Shown here one piece after another: positions 1 through 6,510 of a stretch of DNA of 11,967 nt (position 1 is its first letter; the number at the start of each line of letters is the position of its first letter). Below the pieces are notes generated by a model, which saw only the letters and a list, made by a program, of their open reading frames with translations, had not been told where the DNA came from and did no database searches. This DNA comes from Xanthobacteraceae bacterium (GTDB taxonomy: Bacteria > Pseudomonadota > Alphaproteobacteria > Rhizobiales > Xanthobacteraceae), in contig JASHYD010001271.1 in the NCBI GenBank assembly GCA_030043175.1, positions 1 to 11,967 on the forward strand. The letters run 5' to 3'. Made by a program: the position numbers and the translations under genes.

Positions 1-186
1 CTCGGCACGACGCGCGAGAGCGTCAACAAGCACCTTCAAATTTGGGCCAAGCGCAGGATGATCGCGCTCAAGCGTGGTGCCATCTTGGTGCTGGCGCCAC
101 GGGCGCTCGCGGCCATCGTGAGTGGCGATGACGATAGCAATGGCAACGGCAATGAATCCGGGCGTCCCGGGGCGAGACGCAAATAA
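1..186 (+). CDS. Crp/Fnr-family transcriptional regulator, C-terminal end (start lies outside window)
   Basis: The frame is open from base 1 to a TAA stop and gives 61 residues. The first 40 or so are the end of a Crp-type winged helix-turn-helix: the recognition helix TTRESVNKHLQIW is followed by the wing strand (RMIALKRGAILVLAP) and a final helix. E. coli CRP has R-E-T-V-G-R here, with Arg180, Glu181 and Arg185 contacting TGTGA half-sites; this protein has R-E-S-V-N-K, so two of the three are identical and the third is a conservative Lys. FNR-type proteins have E-x-x-S-R instead. That favours a TGTGA-type specificity, and two such sites lie at 1254-1271 and 2995-3012. The last 20 or so residues are a polar tail rich in Asp, Asn, Gly and Arg. 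The effector-binding domain is off the window, so it cannot be said whether it binds cAMP. Confidence 0.85.
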   Translation, partial: LGTTRESVNKHLQIWAKRRMIALKRGAILVLAPRALAAIVSGDDDSNGNGNESGRPGARRK

Positions 187-438
187 CGCGGCGCCGGCTG
201 AAAGGTTCGAAATCCCCCACGTCCCACTGTTTTGAAAGGCTCTTAAGACGACACCATCAGGCCGGCTTTAAACGATGACAGGTGTCGGTTTGATAGGATT
301 TGCCGAGGCTAGATCAGAGTCTCTAGACAGGCAGCAGAGCCTTAGACAGATCGCGCCTCCTCACGCCAGCTTCACCTGCATCTTGTGCAGGTGCGGGTCT
401 CCTCGGCACGCAAAAACCCCACGCGAAATGTGGGAGCG
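187..438. other. Intergenic, no gene recognised
   Basis: I see no supportable gene between the regulator's stop and the protease remnant. It contains a perfect 8-bp inverted repeat with a 5-base loop (373-380 and 386-393), but no T-run follows it, and it lies about 190 bp past the regulator, so I do not call it a terminator. Confidence 0.4.
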
Positions 439-826
439 TTAGCGCAATTGAATCTCCGGTTCGAATGCCCGCGCGTGCCTTTCCCGCAAGTCAATCACGG
501 CCGCGCCTCCGCAGGCATCAGAACCGATCAGCTCGGCTGGCAACTCGCGACCATCGGCGAAGACTACCGTGATCCCGTCAACACCTGTAATGACGTGAGC
601 GCTGGTGAGGATGCGACCCTCGCCAGGGTCGATCACCAGGAGCCTCTCTGCCGGAGCCGATCCCAGTGGCCCTTTTCAGCCCTTGCCCGCGAGGAATTCG
701 CCGAGTTCGCACCGCCTTTGATTGCAATGCTAATACTCGCCACGGCCGGCGGTGTTTCTCTTGAAAATAAGGGCCGAGCAAGAAGGCGCGTCTACTTCGT
801 CCGAGCGCGCGCAGCCATGCTCGCAT
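439..826 (-). pseudogene. HtrA/DegP-type serine protease, N-terminal remnant with frameshifts
   Basis: Reading the minus strand, three frames in succession carry pieces of one trypsin-like HtrA protein. The first piece is LLGPYFQEK, then VASISIAIKGGAN in a second frame, then TGIGSG in the first again. The longest piece, VIDPGEGRILTSAHVI followed by VVFADGRELPAELIGSDA, is in the third frame and runs to TAA. HtrA proteins have the same order, GxGSG, then TxAHV with the catalytic His, then FADGREFxAxxxGxD. The His segment (TSAHVI) is kept. The Asp of the usual TDVAVIK is replaced in GGAAVIDL, and the stop comes soon after, so the catalytic Ser half and PDZ domains are absent. Normal members are 350-500 residues, and this is about a quarter of that. 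The frame changes plus truncation make decay far likelier than sequencing error. The longer plus-strand frame across 385-867 resembles nothing I know and is taken as a shadow. Confidence 0.75.
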
Positions 827-930
827 TAATTATAGCTTACTACGTCGGCCGCAACCGACGGCCCTAATGCCGCAATCATGAGGAGGTCCTCGCCGGAAAG
901 TCCGAGCGGTTGAGCTAGCAACCGTTAGAT

Positions 931-954
931 GAGGCCGGCCAGAAGGCCGGCCTC
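931..954 (-). terminator. Strong hairpin, probable terminator of the 980-1168 gene
   Basis: There is a perfect 10-bp stem, GAGGCCGGCC / GGCCGGCCTC, around an AGAA loop. It lies 25 bp past the stop codon of the small secreted protein gene on the minus strand, the expected place for an intrinsic terminator. No clear T-run follows on either strand, so termination may be inefficient or of another type. Confidence 0.5.
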
Positions 955-979
955 CAGGTTCTCGAAGTTTTCGACTAAT

Positions 980-1168
980 TCAGCGCCCGCGATCCCAATC
1001 CCGTTTTAGTTCAAAGCGGACGTTGGGGTCCGGATCGGTGCCGATATAAGCGCCGGCGGGGTTGTACACATTGTGAGTTTCTGTGGCGCTGTGAGTTTTC
1101 GCGGCCGCCAGTGCCCCGGATGCTGCAACAAGCACGAAAGACAGTGCGAGGGCAGTCTTGGTGAACAT
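980..1168 (-). CDS. Small secreted/periplasmic protein of unknown function (62 aa)
   Basis: It encodes 62 residues. Residues 1-22 are a clear Sec signal peptide: Lys at position 4, a hydrophobic core TALALSFVLVAASGA and an Ala-rich cleavage site near LAAA. The mature part is about 40 residues, polar, with the pattern VYNPAGAYIGTDPDPNVRFEL. I associate the V-Y-x-x-x-G-x-Y-x-G-x-D-P-D-P pattern with a short hypothetical family common in Bradyrhizobium; that is memory, not a search. The start was chosen because an AGGAG ribosome binding site sits 8 bp before this ATG and because it puts the signal peptide at the N-terminus; longer frames from upstream starts lack both. A CRP-type palindrome is centred about 94 bp upstream of the start, and a strong hairpin follows the stop. 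Function is unknown; the location argues for an envelope or stress role. Confidence 0.8.
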   Translation of the reverse strand: MFTKTALALSFVLVAASGALAAAKTHSATETHNVYNPAGAYIGTDPDPNVRFELKRDWDRGR

Positions 1169-1246
1169 GGTGATGTCTCCTGTCTGGGTTTGTCGCTTAC
1201 ACCATCGCGGTGTGCGCTCGAACCTTCGAATTAGGGGTCCAAACAA

Positions 1247-1347
1247 GCGATGTATGTGAAGGCGTTCACATTCGGAGTTACTTAAGGAGCCATCCGGCCA
1301 CACCCGCACTATGTCGGCACGATGACTTCACAAAAGCCCTCAAGTTC
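1247..1347. repeat. Copy A of a duplicated upstream (promoter) segment
   Basis: This segment is clearly related to 2988-3099. The first 32 or so bases, which include the 18-bp palindrome, are almost identical. Further matches follow in the same order: ATCCGG, CACA, TATG-CGGC-CGATG-CTTCAC and AAGCCCTC. By eye the whole is roughly 70-75% identical with small gaps, and weaker similarity may run to about 1368. Both copies have the same orientation and both lie upstream of a small minus-strand envelope gene. Confidence 0.75.
1254..1271 (-). promoter_or_regulatory. CRP-type operator, perfect 18-bp palindrome
   Basis: The sequence is ATGTGAAGGCGTTCACAT, that is TGTGA-N6-TCACA with one further paired base on each side, identical to the E. 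coli CRP core consensus. Its centre is about 94 bp upstream of the start codon at 1168. On the minus strand a -10-like hexamer CCTAAT (1230-1235) is centred about 30 bp downstream of the site centre, close to the spacing of class II CRP-activated promoters. The site is seen; activation by a Crp protein is inferred. Confidence 0.65.
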
Positions 1348-1698
1348 CGGCCTTGTCCGCGCGATCGGAACCAAGCCGCGCGACCGCAGCCGCAGCATTA
1401 AGTTCCGTCTGCTGGAAATGGCCGGATCACGAGGCCAAAGGTGCGATCAATCCGGCCAAGTGGGAGCAGTCTATCGCCTATTGTTGAATACGATGAACCC
1501 GGTCGTCGTGCAGGCGAAGCGCCTCCCGACGGAAATCGTCCAAGGGAGAAGCGGACTACGAGCGTGTTCAAGCAGTTGGCACTGGAAGGCCGGGACCCAG
1601 CTACTCAATAAGATGGTGCCGCTCGTCAGACAGGTGATGAAACGAACAGGAGCGCGCATCTTCTGCGGCAACACGCTCAGCGAGGCAAGCTCCTCGGG
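1272..1698. other. No confident gene
   Basis: Beyond the repeat segment, a plus-strand frame is open here, but its protein is rich in Ser, Arg and Cys, has no recognisable domain and runs through the out-of-frame peroxidase remnant. The stretch could be a more eroded upstream part of that peroxidase gene, but I could not match any piece of it to the family. Confidence 0.4.
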
Positions 1699-2021
1699 CT
1701 GTTCGAACCTTCGCATATTCGGTGCCCCCCAGATGCTTTGGACCCCGATCCGAATACAGCCCTGCGCTGGTCCAAAATGCATCGCGTCATCAGACGCGGA
1801 AGGATTTACGGTGATCGCTGTTTGCTGCCGAGGGCCGAGGCGGCAGGCAAGCCGGACGACCCGTCTGGCCTGAATTTCATTTGTCTCAATGCCGACATCG
1901 CGGATCAGGCTCGAGCGGTGCGGCAATCATGGCTCAACAGAACCCATTTTTTGACGGCCTGCATCATGATTCGGACCCCATGAGCCATTATCCGGACGTC
2001 GGCATGGGTCGGAGTCGCTGA
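1699..2021 (+). pseudogene. DyP-type peroxidase remnant (C-terminal half)
   Basis: In frame 1 the pieces FEPSHIRCPPDALDPDPNT, MHRVIRRGRIYG, GLNFICLNADIADQ and VRQSWLNRTHF occur in order. They match the C-terminal half of DyP-type heme peroxidases: GAHIRRANPRD, then HRIIRRGxPYG, then GLxFxCLNADIxRQFE, then QxTWLNNPxFGGL. After THF the reading continues in another frame as FDGLHHDSDPM, corresponding to GLYDExDPI, so a single-base shift falls near 1950. The segment that carries the heme-ligand His and an active-site Arg in this family is recognisable. The N-terminal half (GxxDG motif) and the end (RGGxYFFLPG) are not found. DyP enzymes oxidise dyes and phenolics with H2O2; this copy cannot be functional. 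What stood upstream is not clear. Confidence 0.6.
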
Positions 2022-2607
2022 TGGGTTTTTTGAGGGCGCCGCCGACGGGGCAAGCTTTGACGTTGCCGCTCGCGCAATCCGCTATTTCGTGACGTCCGAG
2101 ATAAAGCGCATCGAGCCCATCGCCTGCAGCGGGATACAGTTGGCGCGACCGTCAAGCGCCCGAATCAGTTCATGGCTCGCCGCTATCCTTACCTTTTTTC
2201 AAGGCGGACCGGCAGGGAAACATGCCTTGAACCCGCGGCCATTCAACGAGCAAGCGAGCCTAGCGCGATGCTGGGAAGGAAGAAATAGCGCCGCGGCGCA
2301 CCCTGACAAGTTGCGGAGGTGGATCAGCATGTTTGCCGGGCGGTACTGGATGGTCATTTGTTGTACCAGTAGGAGGCCGGAATATCACGAGAGTCAGTGC
2401 CGATCACAAGTGCCGTCCGCCAATCAGACGAGGGTGTGGGCTCGTGCAGTCGATGGGGTCCTTTCCACGATACGTATCTGAAATTGTTCCCGATCATATC
2501 TCTGGGATAACATGGGCCGTCGAGTGGTCCGGAAATGGAATTCCTCTCGCGGTCGTTCGATGAGGCGAGGTTGTTCGAAATCACCTCGGCGCGAAAAGCA
2601 AGGGTCT
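2022..2607. other. No gene recognised; probably decayed sequence
   Basis: Frames open on both strands (for instance plus 2089-2481 and minus 2354-2845) overlap each other, have weak starts and give proteins without recognisable domains. A short plus-strand piece CGGGSACLPGG near 2325 faintly recalls the RGGxYFFLPG motif at the end of DyP peroxidases, which would fit a longer peroxidase remnant, but this is too weak to call. Confidence 0.35.
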
Positions 2608-2910
2608 CTAGCGCACAGCAATTTCGGCTGCCTGCACTCTCGCGGTTTCGTTGGCGAACGGGTAGCGCCGAGCGAGGTCGCGCGTTTGCGTCTGATGGGT
2701 GCAGTGCCCATCGATACGGCACAAGAGCTCGCGCAGTTCGGTCTGACGGGTAAGCTCCGCGGTCGCGAAATTCGCACGGCTCAATCGGTCGGCGAAAAAC
2801 ACCGAGATCATGCTGACGATTGCGGCAACTGCCGCAACCTTGCAAACGGAACCGATGGTGACGCGCCTTGCATTGACGGCGGCTGTATGCGTGTGTGCGA
2901 GGATGGCCAT
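2608..2910 (-). CDS. Small single-pass membrane protein of unknown function (100 aa)
   Basis: It encodes 100 residues. The first 20 are polar with a basic stretch (NARRVTIG). A transmembrane segment or uncleaved signal anchor follows at about residues 22-40 (VCKVAAVAAIVSMISVFFA). The rest is a soluble tail with Glu/Arg/Thr-rich helices, two Cys in LLCRIDGHC (64 and 70) and a charged end. With more positive charge before than after the membrane segment, the tail is predicted periplasmic. I chose this ATG because an AGGAGT ribosome binding site stands 7 bp upstream; the in-frame longer starts lack one. It shares with the 980-1168 gene the upstream repeat and the CRP-type site at an almost equal distance from the start, so co-regulation is likely although the proteins are not alike. 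I do not recognise the family. Confidence 0.6.
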   Translation of the reverse strand: MAILAHTHTAAVNARRVTIGSVCKVAAVAAIVSMISVFFADRLSRANFATAELTRQTELRELLCRIDGHCTHQTQTRDLARRYPFANETARVQAAEIAVR

Positions 2911-2987
2911 GATGGGTACTCCTGGTTCGGGATGTATGGTCTCAGTCATGGATTGATCGAGCATCTGCATTGTGTTGATGCGAACGC

Positions 2988-3099
2988 GCGATGTATGTGA
3001 AGGCATTCACATTCGGAGCGGTTCACTCGTTTGGATGCTATCCGGGCACATCGCGTTATGCCGGCGCGATGGCTTCACTTCACATAAGCCCTCGGGTTC
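2988..3099. repeat. Copy B of a duplicated upstream (promoter) segment
   Basis: This is the second copy of the segment at 1247-1347. It is near-identical over the first 32 or so bases around the palindrome and partly conserved beyond, slightly longer because of small insertions. It stands upstream of the minus-strand gene at 2608-2910. The 1.7 kb between the two copies holds the DyP remnant and that gene. Confidence 0.75.
2995..3012 (-). promoter_or_regulatory. CRP-type operator, perfect 18-bp palindrome
   Basis: The sequence is ATGTGAAGGCATTCACAT, differing from the site at 1254-1271 in one spacer base. Its centre is about 94 bp upstream of the start codon at 2910. A -10-like CACAAT on the minus strand (2969-2974) lies about 32 bp from the site centre, near class II spacing. 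The palindrome is directly visible; its use by a Crp-family protein is inferred. Confidence 0.65.
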
Positions 3100-3410
3100 A
3101 TAACCTGCTCTCGATCGGTTGCTCTCGGCCGAACGCGAACATCACCATCGCGTTCGGCACCCGGACGTCCTCATCTGTTCAATCACCAGACACATCATCG
3201 TCAGCGCCAGCCCATTCGATTTTTACCGACGGGGAACCACCCACGCTCGATCTCGTAAGCTATGCAAAGAGGCCCCTGCGCCTGACCGCCGAAAAACGCG
3301 GCGGTCTCGGCATGAAGATGATTTTGACTTCGATTTCTTTGAAAACCCGAGCCTCCCTCCTCGCAGGATCTGAAGAAGACTTGGCGGCCCCTGCACTGCT
3401 GCCTTCGCAG
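3100..3410. other. No confident gene upstream of the integrase remnant
   Basis: The plus-strand frame of the integrase remnant is open through this stretch, but its protein here (Ser/Pro/Arg-rich) does not resemble an integrase core-binding domain. It may be decayed upstream sequence of that gene or unrelated DNA. Confidence 0.4.
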
Positions 3411-3766
3411 CGTCTATGGGGCGAGCGCGGTCGTCATTCGGAATGGGTGTTCACCTTCGTCGCCAAACGGACGCGCACATGCCAGAAGACCGGCCAAAAA
3501 CACAACAACAAACGGTATCCAATCACCTATTGGGGTCTCTTAACACATCGTCGGTGCATCTGGCCCAAGGCTGGCGTCATAGCGCGCTGGCGTGACCTTC
3601 GGATTCAGCCAGCATGCGCACCGTACGCGCTATGGGTAGTCTCAGGGCCGTACAACGGCTGCTTGGACATTCCGACATTGCGACCAGGACCGCCGCCGTT
3701 GAGAGGCGCCCGCCGACCATCTATGCGGCAACGGACCCTACACTCGCGACGGGCAGGCGGCGATAA
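3411..3766 (+). pseudogene. Tyrosine recombinase (phage-type integrase), frameshifted C-terminal remnant
   Basis: One frame gives SEWVFTFVAKRTRT, then KRYPITYWGLLT, then KAGV and RWRDLR. These are the features of the catalytic domain of rhizobial tyrosine integrases just before and at the second catalytic box (H-x-L-R). The frame then fails, and another frame from 3632 gives GSLRAVQRLLGHSDIAT and TIYAATDP, corresponding to the L-x-x-V-Q-x-x-L-G-H-S box with its catalytic His and probably the nucleophilic Tyr, then TAA. In the H-x-L-R box the His is replaced (WRDLRIQ), and a stretch between the box and the next frame is garbled. There is no N-terminal SAM-like domain. It is a decayed integrase, presumably left by an integrative element; I found no attachment-site repeats or tRNA to define its ends. 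Confidence 0.75.
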
Positions 3767-4090
3767 GCTCTCCCCACCCTGGCGGACGCTGTTGCCCAAG
3801 CGCTACACATAGCGCAAAATTCGCAACACGCCGCGTCCGAACTCTGGAAATACCTTCCGAGCCCGGTATCATCGTGCATATTATTTAAGCAGCTGCCAAA
3901 AAGGGGGTTGCCGAAACCACCGAAGCGGAATGGCAGCAAGAGTGCCGTTCGGCCAGTGTTCACTCGTATTTTGTTCGTCTCACGACTGCGCAATTGCGCT
4001 GGCCGCGATGCGCGAGCCGTCATCGTGGTTGGTCTGGAAAACGCGTTCGAGAGCGCGTGTTGAGCCTTCCGGCTAACCTTAGGGGGAATT
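3767..4090. other. Intergenic region upstream of the ExoR-like gene
   Basis: I see no gene here. A frame on the minus strand (to 4134) overlaps the start of the ExoR-like gene and has no recognisable content. There is a perfect 12-bp palindrome GCGCAATTGCGC at 3988-3999, about 92 bp before the ExoR-like start, which could be a regulator site or chance. No promoter hexamers are convincing enough to call. Confidence 0.4.
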
Positions 4091-5026
4091 ATGAATCGGC
4101 GTCCTATATTCGCGGCAGCGGCGCTGAAGCTCAACCTTGCGAAATCATCCGGATATTTTTTGTCGACTGTGTTGTTGGGGCTCGGCTTCGGGGTGACGGC
4201 GGCCTACGCGCTTGATGGCACCAGAAGCCCCGCTAACATAGCTCCTGCGGTCGGCGAAGTCGCGCCCCAAGCGCGCAGTCGGGAAGCCGTTGAAGAGGCT
4301 TTTCGAGCATTTGACGACTCAATCAATCTACGGACTTCGTTCGTCCTCCGACACCTTGGCGATATTGAAGCCGCACGGAAATTGCTGGAGGGCGCAGCCC
4401 GCAACGGCGACGTTCGCGCGGCGTGGGAACTGGGCCGCATGTATGCCGACGGCGACGGGGTGAGGCAGAATCATCAGCTCGCTTTCCAGTATTTCGGCAG
4501 CATTGCTGATTCCCATGCCGATGAACCGACGGGTACCGTGCCGGCACGCCTCGTCGCCAACGCCTTTGTGAGGCTAGGTGGCTACTATCTGACGGGCATT
4601 CCCAATTCAGACATCAGGCCCGACGCGGTGCGGGCCCGCGACATGTTTAACTATGCTGCGAGCTACTATGGCGATCGGGACGCTCAGTACCATCTTGGCC
4701 GCATGTATCTCGACGGGGAGGGTATCGGCAAGGATACGAAGCTGGGAATGCGTTGGTTGTCGCTTGCGGCTAACAAGGGCCAATATCAGTCTCAAGCGGT
4801 TTTGGGCGCCTTATTGTTCAAGGGTCAAAATGTCCCTCGCGATGGCGCGCACGGCCTGATGTGGCTAATGCTCGCTCGGGACGCAGCTACTCCGGAGGAG
4901 ACCTGGATTGCAGACCAGTACACTGCCGCCTGGAAGCAGGCGACCCGAGACGAGCTGACACGGGCGCTCGATCTCGTGAAACGCTGGATTGAGCAATCCC
5001 GCAGCGGACGTGGAGAGCAATTCTGA
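4091..5026 (+). CDS. exoR: ExoR-like periplasmic Sel1-repeat regulator
   Basis: It encodes 311 residues. Residues 18-40 form a signal sequence with a hydrophobic core (FLSTVLLGLGFGVTA) and a likely cut at AYA-LDG. The mature part has Sel1/TPR-like repeats at about 106-136 (AWELGRMYADGDGV), 154-190 (LGGYYLTGIPNS, then YAASYYGD), 197-230 (AQYHLGRMYLDGEGI, then LSLAANKGQYQ) and 233-263 (LLFKGQNVPRDGAHGLMWLMLARDA). The order and wording match rhizobial ExoR. In Sinorhizobium, ExoR binds the sensor ExoS in the periplasm and holds back ExoS-ChvI, controlling succinoglycan, motility and acid response; proteolysis relieves it. Here exoS and chvI are not in the window. The start has AGGGGG 4 bp upstream. 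At 311 residues it is longer than the usual 270 or so because of an extended N-terminus and an insert before the first repeat. Orthology to characterised ExoR is likely but not proven; other Sel1 proteins are the alternative. Confidence 0.8.
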   Translation: MNRRPIFAAAALKLNLAKSSGYFLSTVLLGLGFGVTAAYALDGTRSPANIAPAVGEVAPQARSREAVEEAFRAFDDSINLRTSFVLRHLGDIEAARKLLEGAARNGDVRAAWELGRMYADGDGVRQNHQLAFQYFGSIADSHADEPTGTVPARLVANAFVRLGGYYLTGIPNSDIRPDAVRARDMFNYAASYYGDRDAQYHLGRMYLDGEGIGKDTKLGMRWLSLAANKGQYQSQAVLGALLFKGQNVPRDGAHGLMWLMLARDAATPEETWIADQYTAAWKQATRDELTRALDLVKRWIEQSRSGRGEQF

Positions 5027-5069
5027 ATCTTCGCTTGATGCTTCGTCCTGCCGACCAACGAGGTGCCCT

Positions 5070-5255
5070 TTACATGCGCGCTCGCGCGATCGGGGGTCGG
5101 CGGTAGGCCAACTCGGCAGATAGAGCGAGACGAACCCTTGGCATCACACGCTTCCAACTCGAAGGTCCCGGAGGCGCCGCGCTGAAGCGCGCGGCCGTGA
5201 CGGCAATGGCGAGGGGGGCACAACATAAAGCCATGAGGGCGATGAGCCATCTCAT
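5070..5255 (-). CDS. Possible small secreted protein (61 aa), doubtful
   Basis: From an ATG at 5255, the minus strand gives 61 residues with a plausible signal peptide (MRWLIALMALCCAPLAIAV) and a basic Pro/Arg-rich remainder. Against it, there is no good ribosome binding site, the family is unknown, and a plus-strand frame (5197-5403) overlaps. It is listed because an N-terminal Arg followed by a hydrophobic run and an Ala-rich exit is not usual in shadow frames. A 7-bp GC-rich inverted repeat falls inside it (5176-5182 and 5189-5195). Confidence 0.25.
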   Translation of the reverse strand: MRWLIALMALCCAPLAIAVTAARFSAAPPGPSSWKRVMPRVRLALSAELAYRRPPIARARM

Positions 5256-5410
5256 GGCCCGCTCATTATCCGTGTCCGAGCCGACGAGTTCCGCGCACGT
5301 AGCGGATCGGCGCGGCCTCTGGACGACCGCCGCTCTGATCATTGCCGCCCGCGTGTTCGCCAAAAAAAGATATTCGGCTCCCGTCAAAACAATGCTATTT
5401 TAAGGACACG

Positions 5411-5791
5411 ATGGGAACGCTAGTTACGTACATCACAGATTTGATCCTTTCCGTAGCCGTTCTGCACGCCGCCTATGGCGTTATGCGTTTCGTCGCGCGG
5501 TGTGTTCTATGGTTGGTCTGTTCAATAAGGTTCGGTGAGGGCGCCCGCAAGGTCCAGGGATCAGGTGTGCCCCGGGCTGAGAAGGCGCGACCCTCATTCG
5601 CAGAAATCACGGCCTCTGCAAGACAAGCGAGAGAGGCCCTGATTGCGTACGAGCGACATATGCTTTGCGCACGATCTGAGATGAGACAAATCGCTGCGCG
5701 GACGCTTGAAACTATCGCTCAAACCCGGGCGCTGATAGCTCAAGCCGACGCGACAGCTGCAACACATCGCCGGAGTCGGGCTGGTGGATGA
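5411..5791 (+). CDS. Small membrane-anchored coiled-coil protein of unknown function (126 aa)
   Basis: It encodes 126 residues. Residues 5-38 are hydrophobic (YITDLILSVAVLHAAYGVM, then VARCVLWLVCSI), forming one long or two short membrane segments. After a short basic linker, residues 64-118 are helical and Ala/Arg/Glu/Gln-rich with heptad-like spacing (ITASARQAREALIAYE, then IAARTLETIAQTRALIAQA), suggesting a coiled coil on the cytoplasmic side. I chose the ATG at 5411 because AAGGA stands 4 bp upstream; an upstream in-frame start at 5342 has none and adds unremarkable residues. It lies 384 bp after the ExoR-like gene on the same strand, too far to assume an operon. I do not recognise the family. 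Confidence 0.55.
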   Translation: MGTLVTYITDLILSVAVLHAAYGVMRFVARCVLWLVCSIRFGEGARKVQGSGVPRAEKARPSFAEITASARQAREALIAYERHMLCARSEMRQIAARTLETIAQTRALIAQADATAATHRRSRAGG

Positions 5792-6167
5792 GAGCTTCTG
5801 CCCGCGGAGGCGCTGACGCGACTGAAGGCAAGCCGTCCGCCTCTATTCGAATGCGGGCTGCGTTTCGCAATTTTGCTGGTCAATGGACGAAGCGCAGTCG
5901 GAATGCCGGCTTCTCGTACTTGCGTCGTTTTCTGCCACGTCCAGGCATGAAAGCGATCTTGTGGGGTTCTAATCCCGTGCAGGGCCTACCCTATTGACTA
6001 TGGATCACGGCGTCCCGGGCGAGGGGCCTGCTCACAAGCCTGGAGCGCGGCCTGTGGTGCCGGTCGATCCCGGAGAAGAATTCCGTACATCCGCGCTGCG
6101 CTCGAACCGTCCGGTCTTCTGGTCGCTCCCGGCGGATCCTGAAGTGCGGTGAGCCAACGAGTCACGG
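5792..6167. other. No confident gene
   Basis: A short frame (5788-5997) starts in a 4-base ATGA overlap with the preceding gene, and a 50-codon frame starts with ATG at 6000. Neither has a recognisable product, a good ribosome binding site or convincing composition. Near 5966 the sequence GGTTCTAATCCC resembles a tRNA T-arm loop, but no other tRNA part can be folded around it. Confidence 0.35.
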
Positions 6168-6371
6168 TTGCCGATTTCAACGTATCGCCTTCCCCGTGCG
6201 CCGCACGCACCTTTACGAAGGCAGAGCCCAGAAGATTACGTCCGCGCCACCGTAGGGGATCAGACCGAAGACAACATCGGACTCTGTCAGGCAATGAGCG
6301 AGGCCTACGCTTCGCTTGGCCGCCCGTGCCTGGCGGCGGTGGTGGAACGCCGCATCGTATCCTGTCGGTAA
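6168..6371 (+). CDS. Possible short protein or C-terminal remnant, unknown
   Basis: The frame ends in a coherent-looking segment (EDYVRATVGDQTEDN, then LCQAMSEAYASLGRPC and AAVVERRIVSCR) that reads like a real helical C-terminus. The start is unclear: only TTG at 6168 is available before an upstream stop, with no ribosome binding site. A GTG in another frame at 6149 could have been the original start if a frameshift lies near 6215, which would make this a broken gene. I do not recognise a family. Confidence 0.3.
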   Translation: MPISTYRLPRAPHAPLRRQSPEDYVRATVGDQTEDNIGLCQAMSEAYASLGRPCLAAVVERRIVSCR

Positions 6372-6510
6372 AGATTGTTCGGTCGGTCTGTTTGTGACCC
6401 AAGGCTGCTGCCAAGTTGGGAGACGCCGCAGATCGGCCAGCAATTGGGTACACCGGGCGTGCTGCCAGCGTAGTCGGAAGGGCAGCCCTTGACCCGAAGC
6501 CGACTCTCGG

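Noticed and set aside
373..393. 8-bp inverted repeat as terminator of the Crp-family gene
   Set aside because: There is no T-run and it lies almost 190 bp past the stop codon.
385..867. Plus-strand open frame of 160 codons
   Set aside because: It lies opposite the HtrA remnant, has no domain or ribosome binding site, and its product looks like antisense translation of the protease.
2991..3812. Single 273-codon plus-strand gene
   Set aside because: Only its part from about 3411 to 3620 resembles a protein (integrase); the integrase then continues in another frame, so the long open frame is partly accidental. Its nominal start falls inside the CRP-type site.
3988..3999. Palindrome GCGCAATTGCGC upstream of the ExoR-like gene
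   Set aside because: It is perfect but only 12 bp, not repeated as a full site elsewhere in the window, and I know no regulator for it; could be chance.
5950..5995. tRNA-like T-arm (GGTTCTAATCCC)
   Set aside because: The T-stem pairs only three bases and no acceptor, D or anticodon arms can be formed.
5788..5997. Downstream gene with ATGA overlap to the 5411-5791 gene
   Set aside because: The overlap is suggestive, but the protein is unrecognisable, Arg/Ser-rich, and there is no ribosome binding site.
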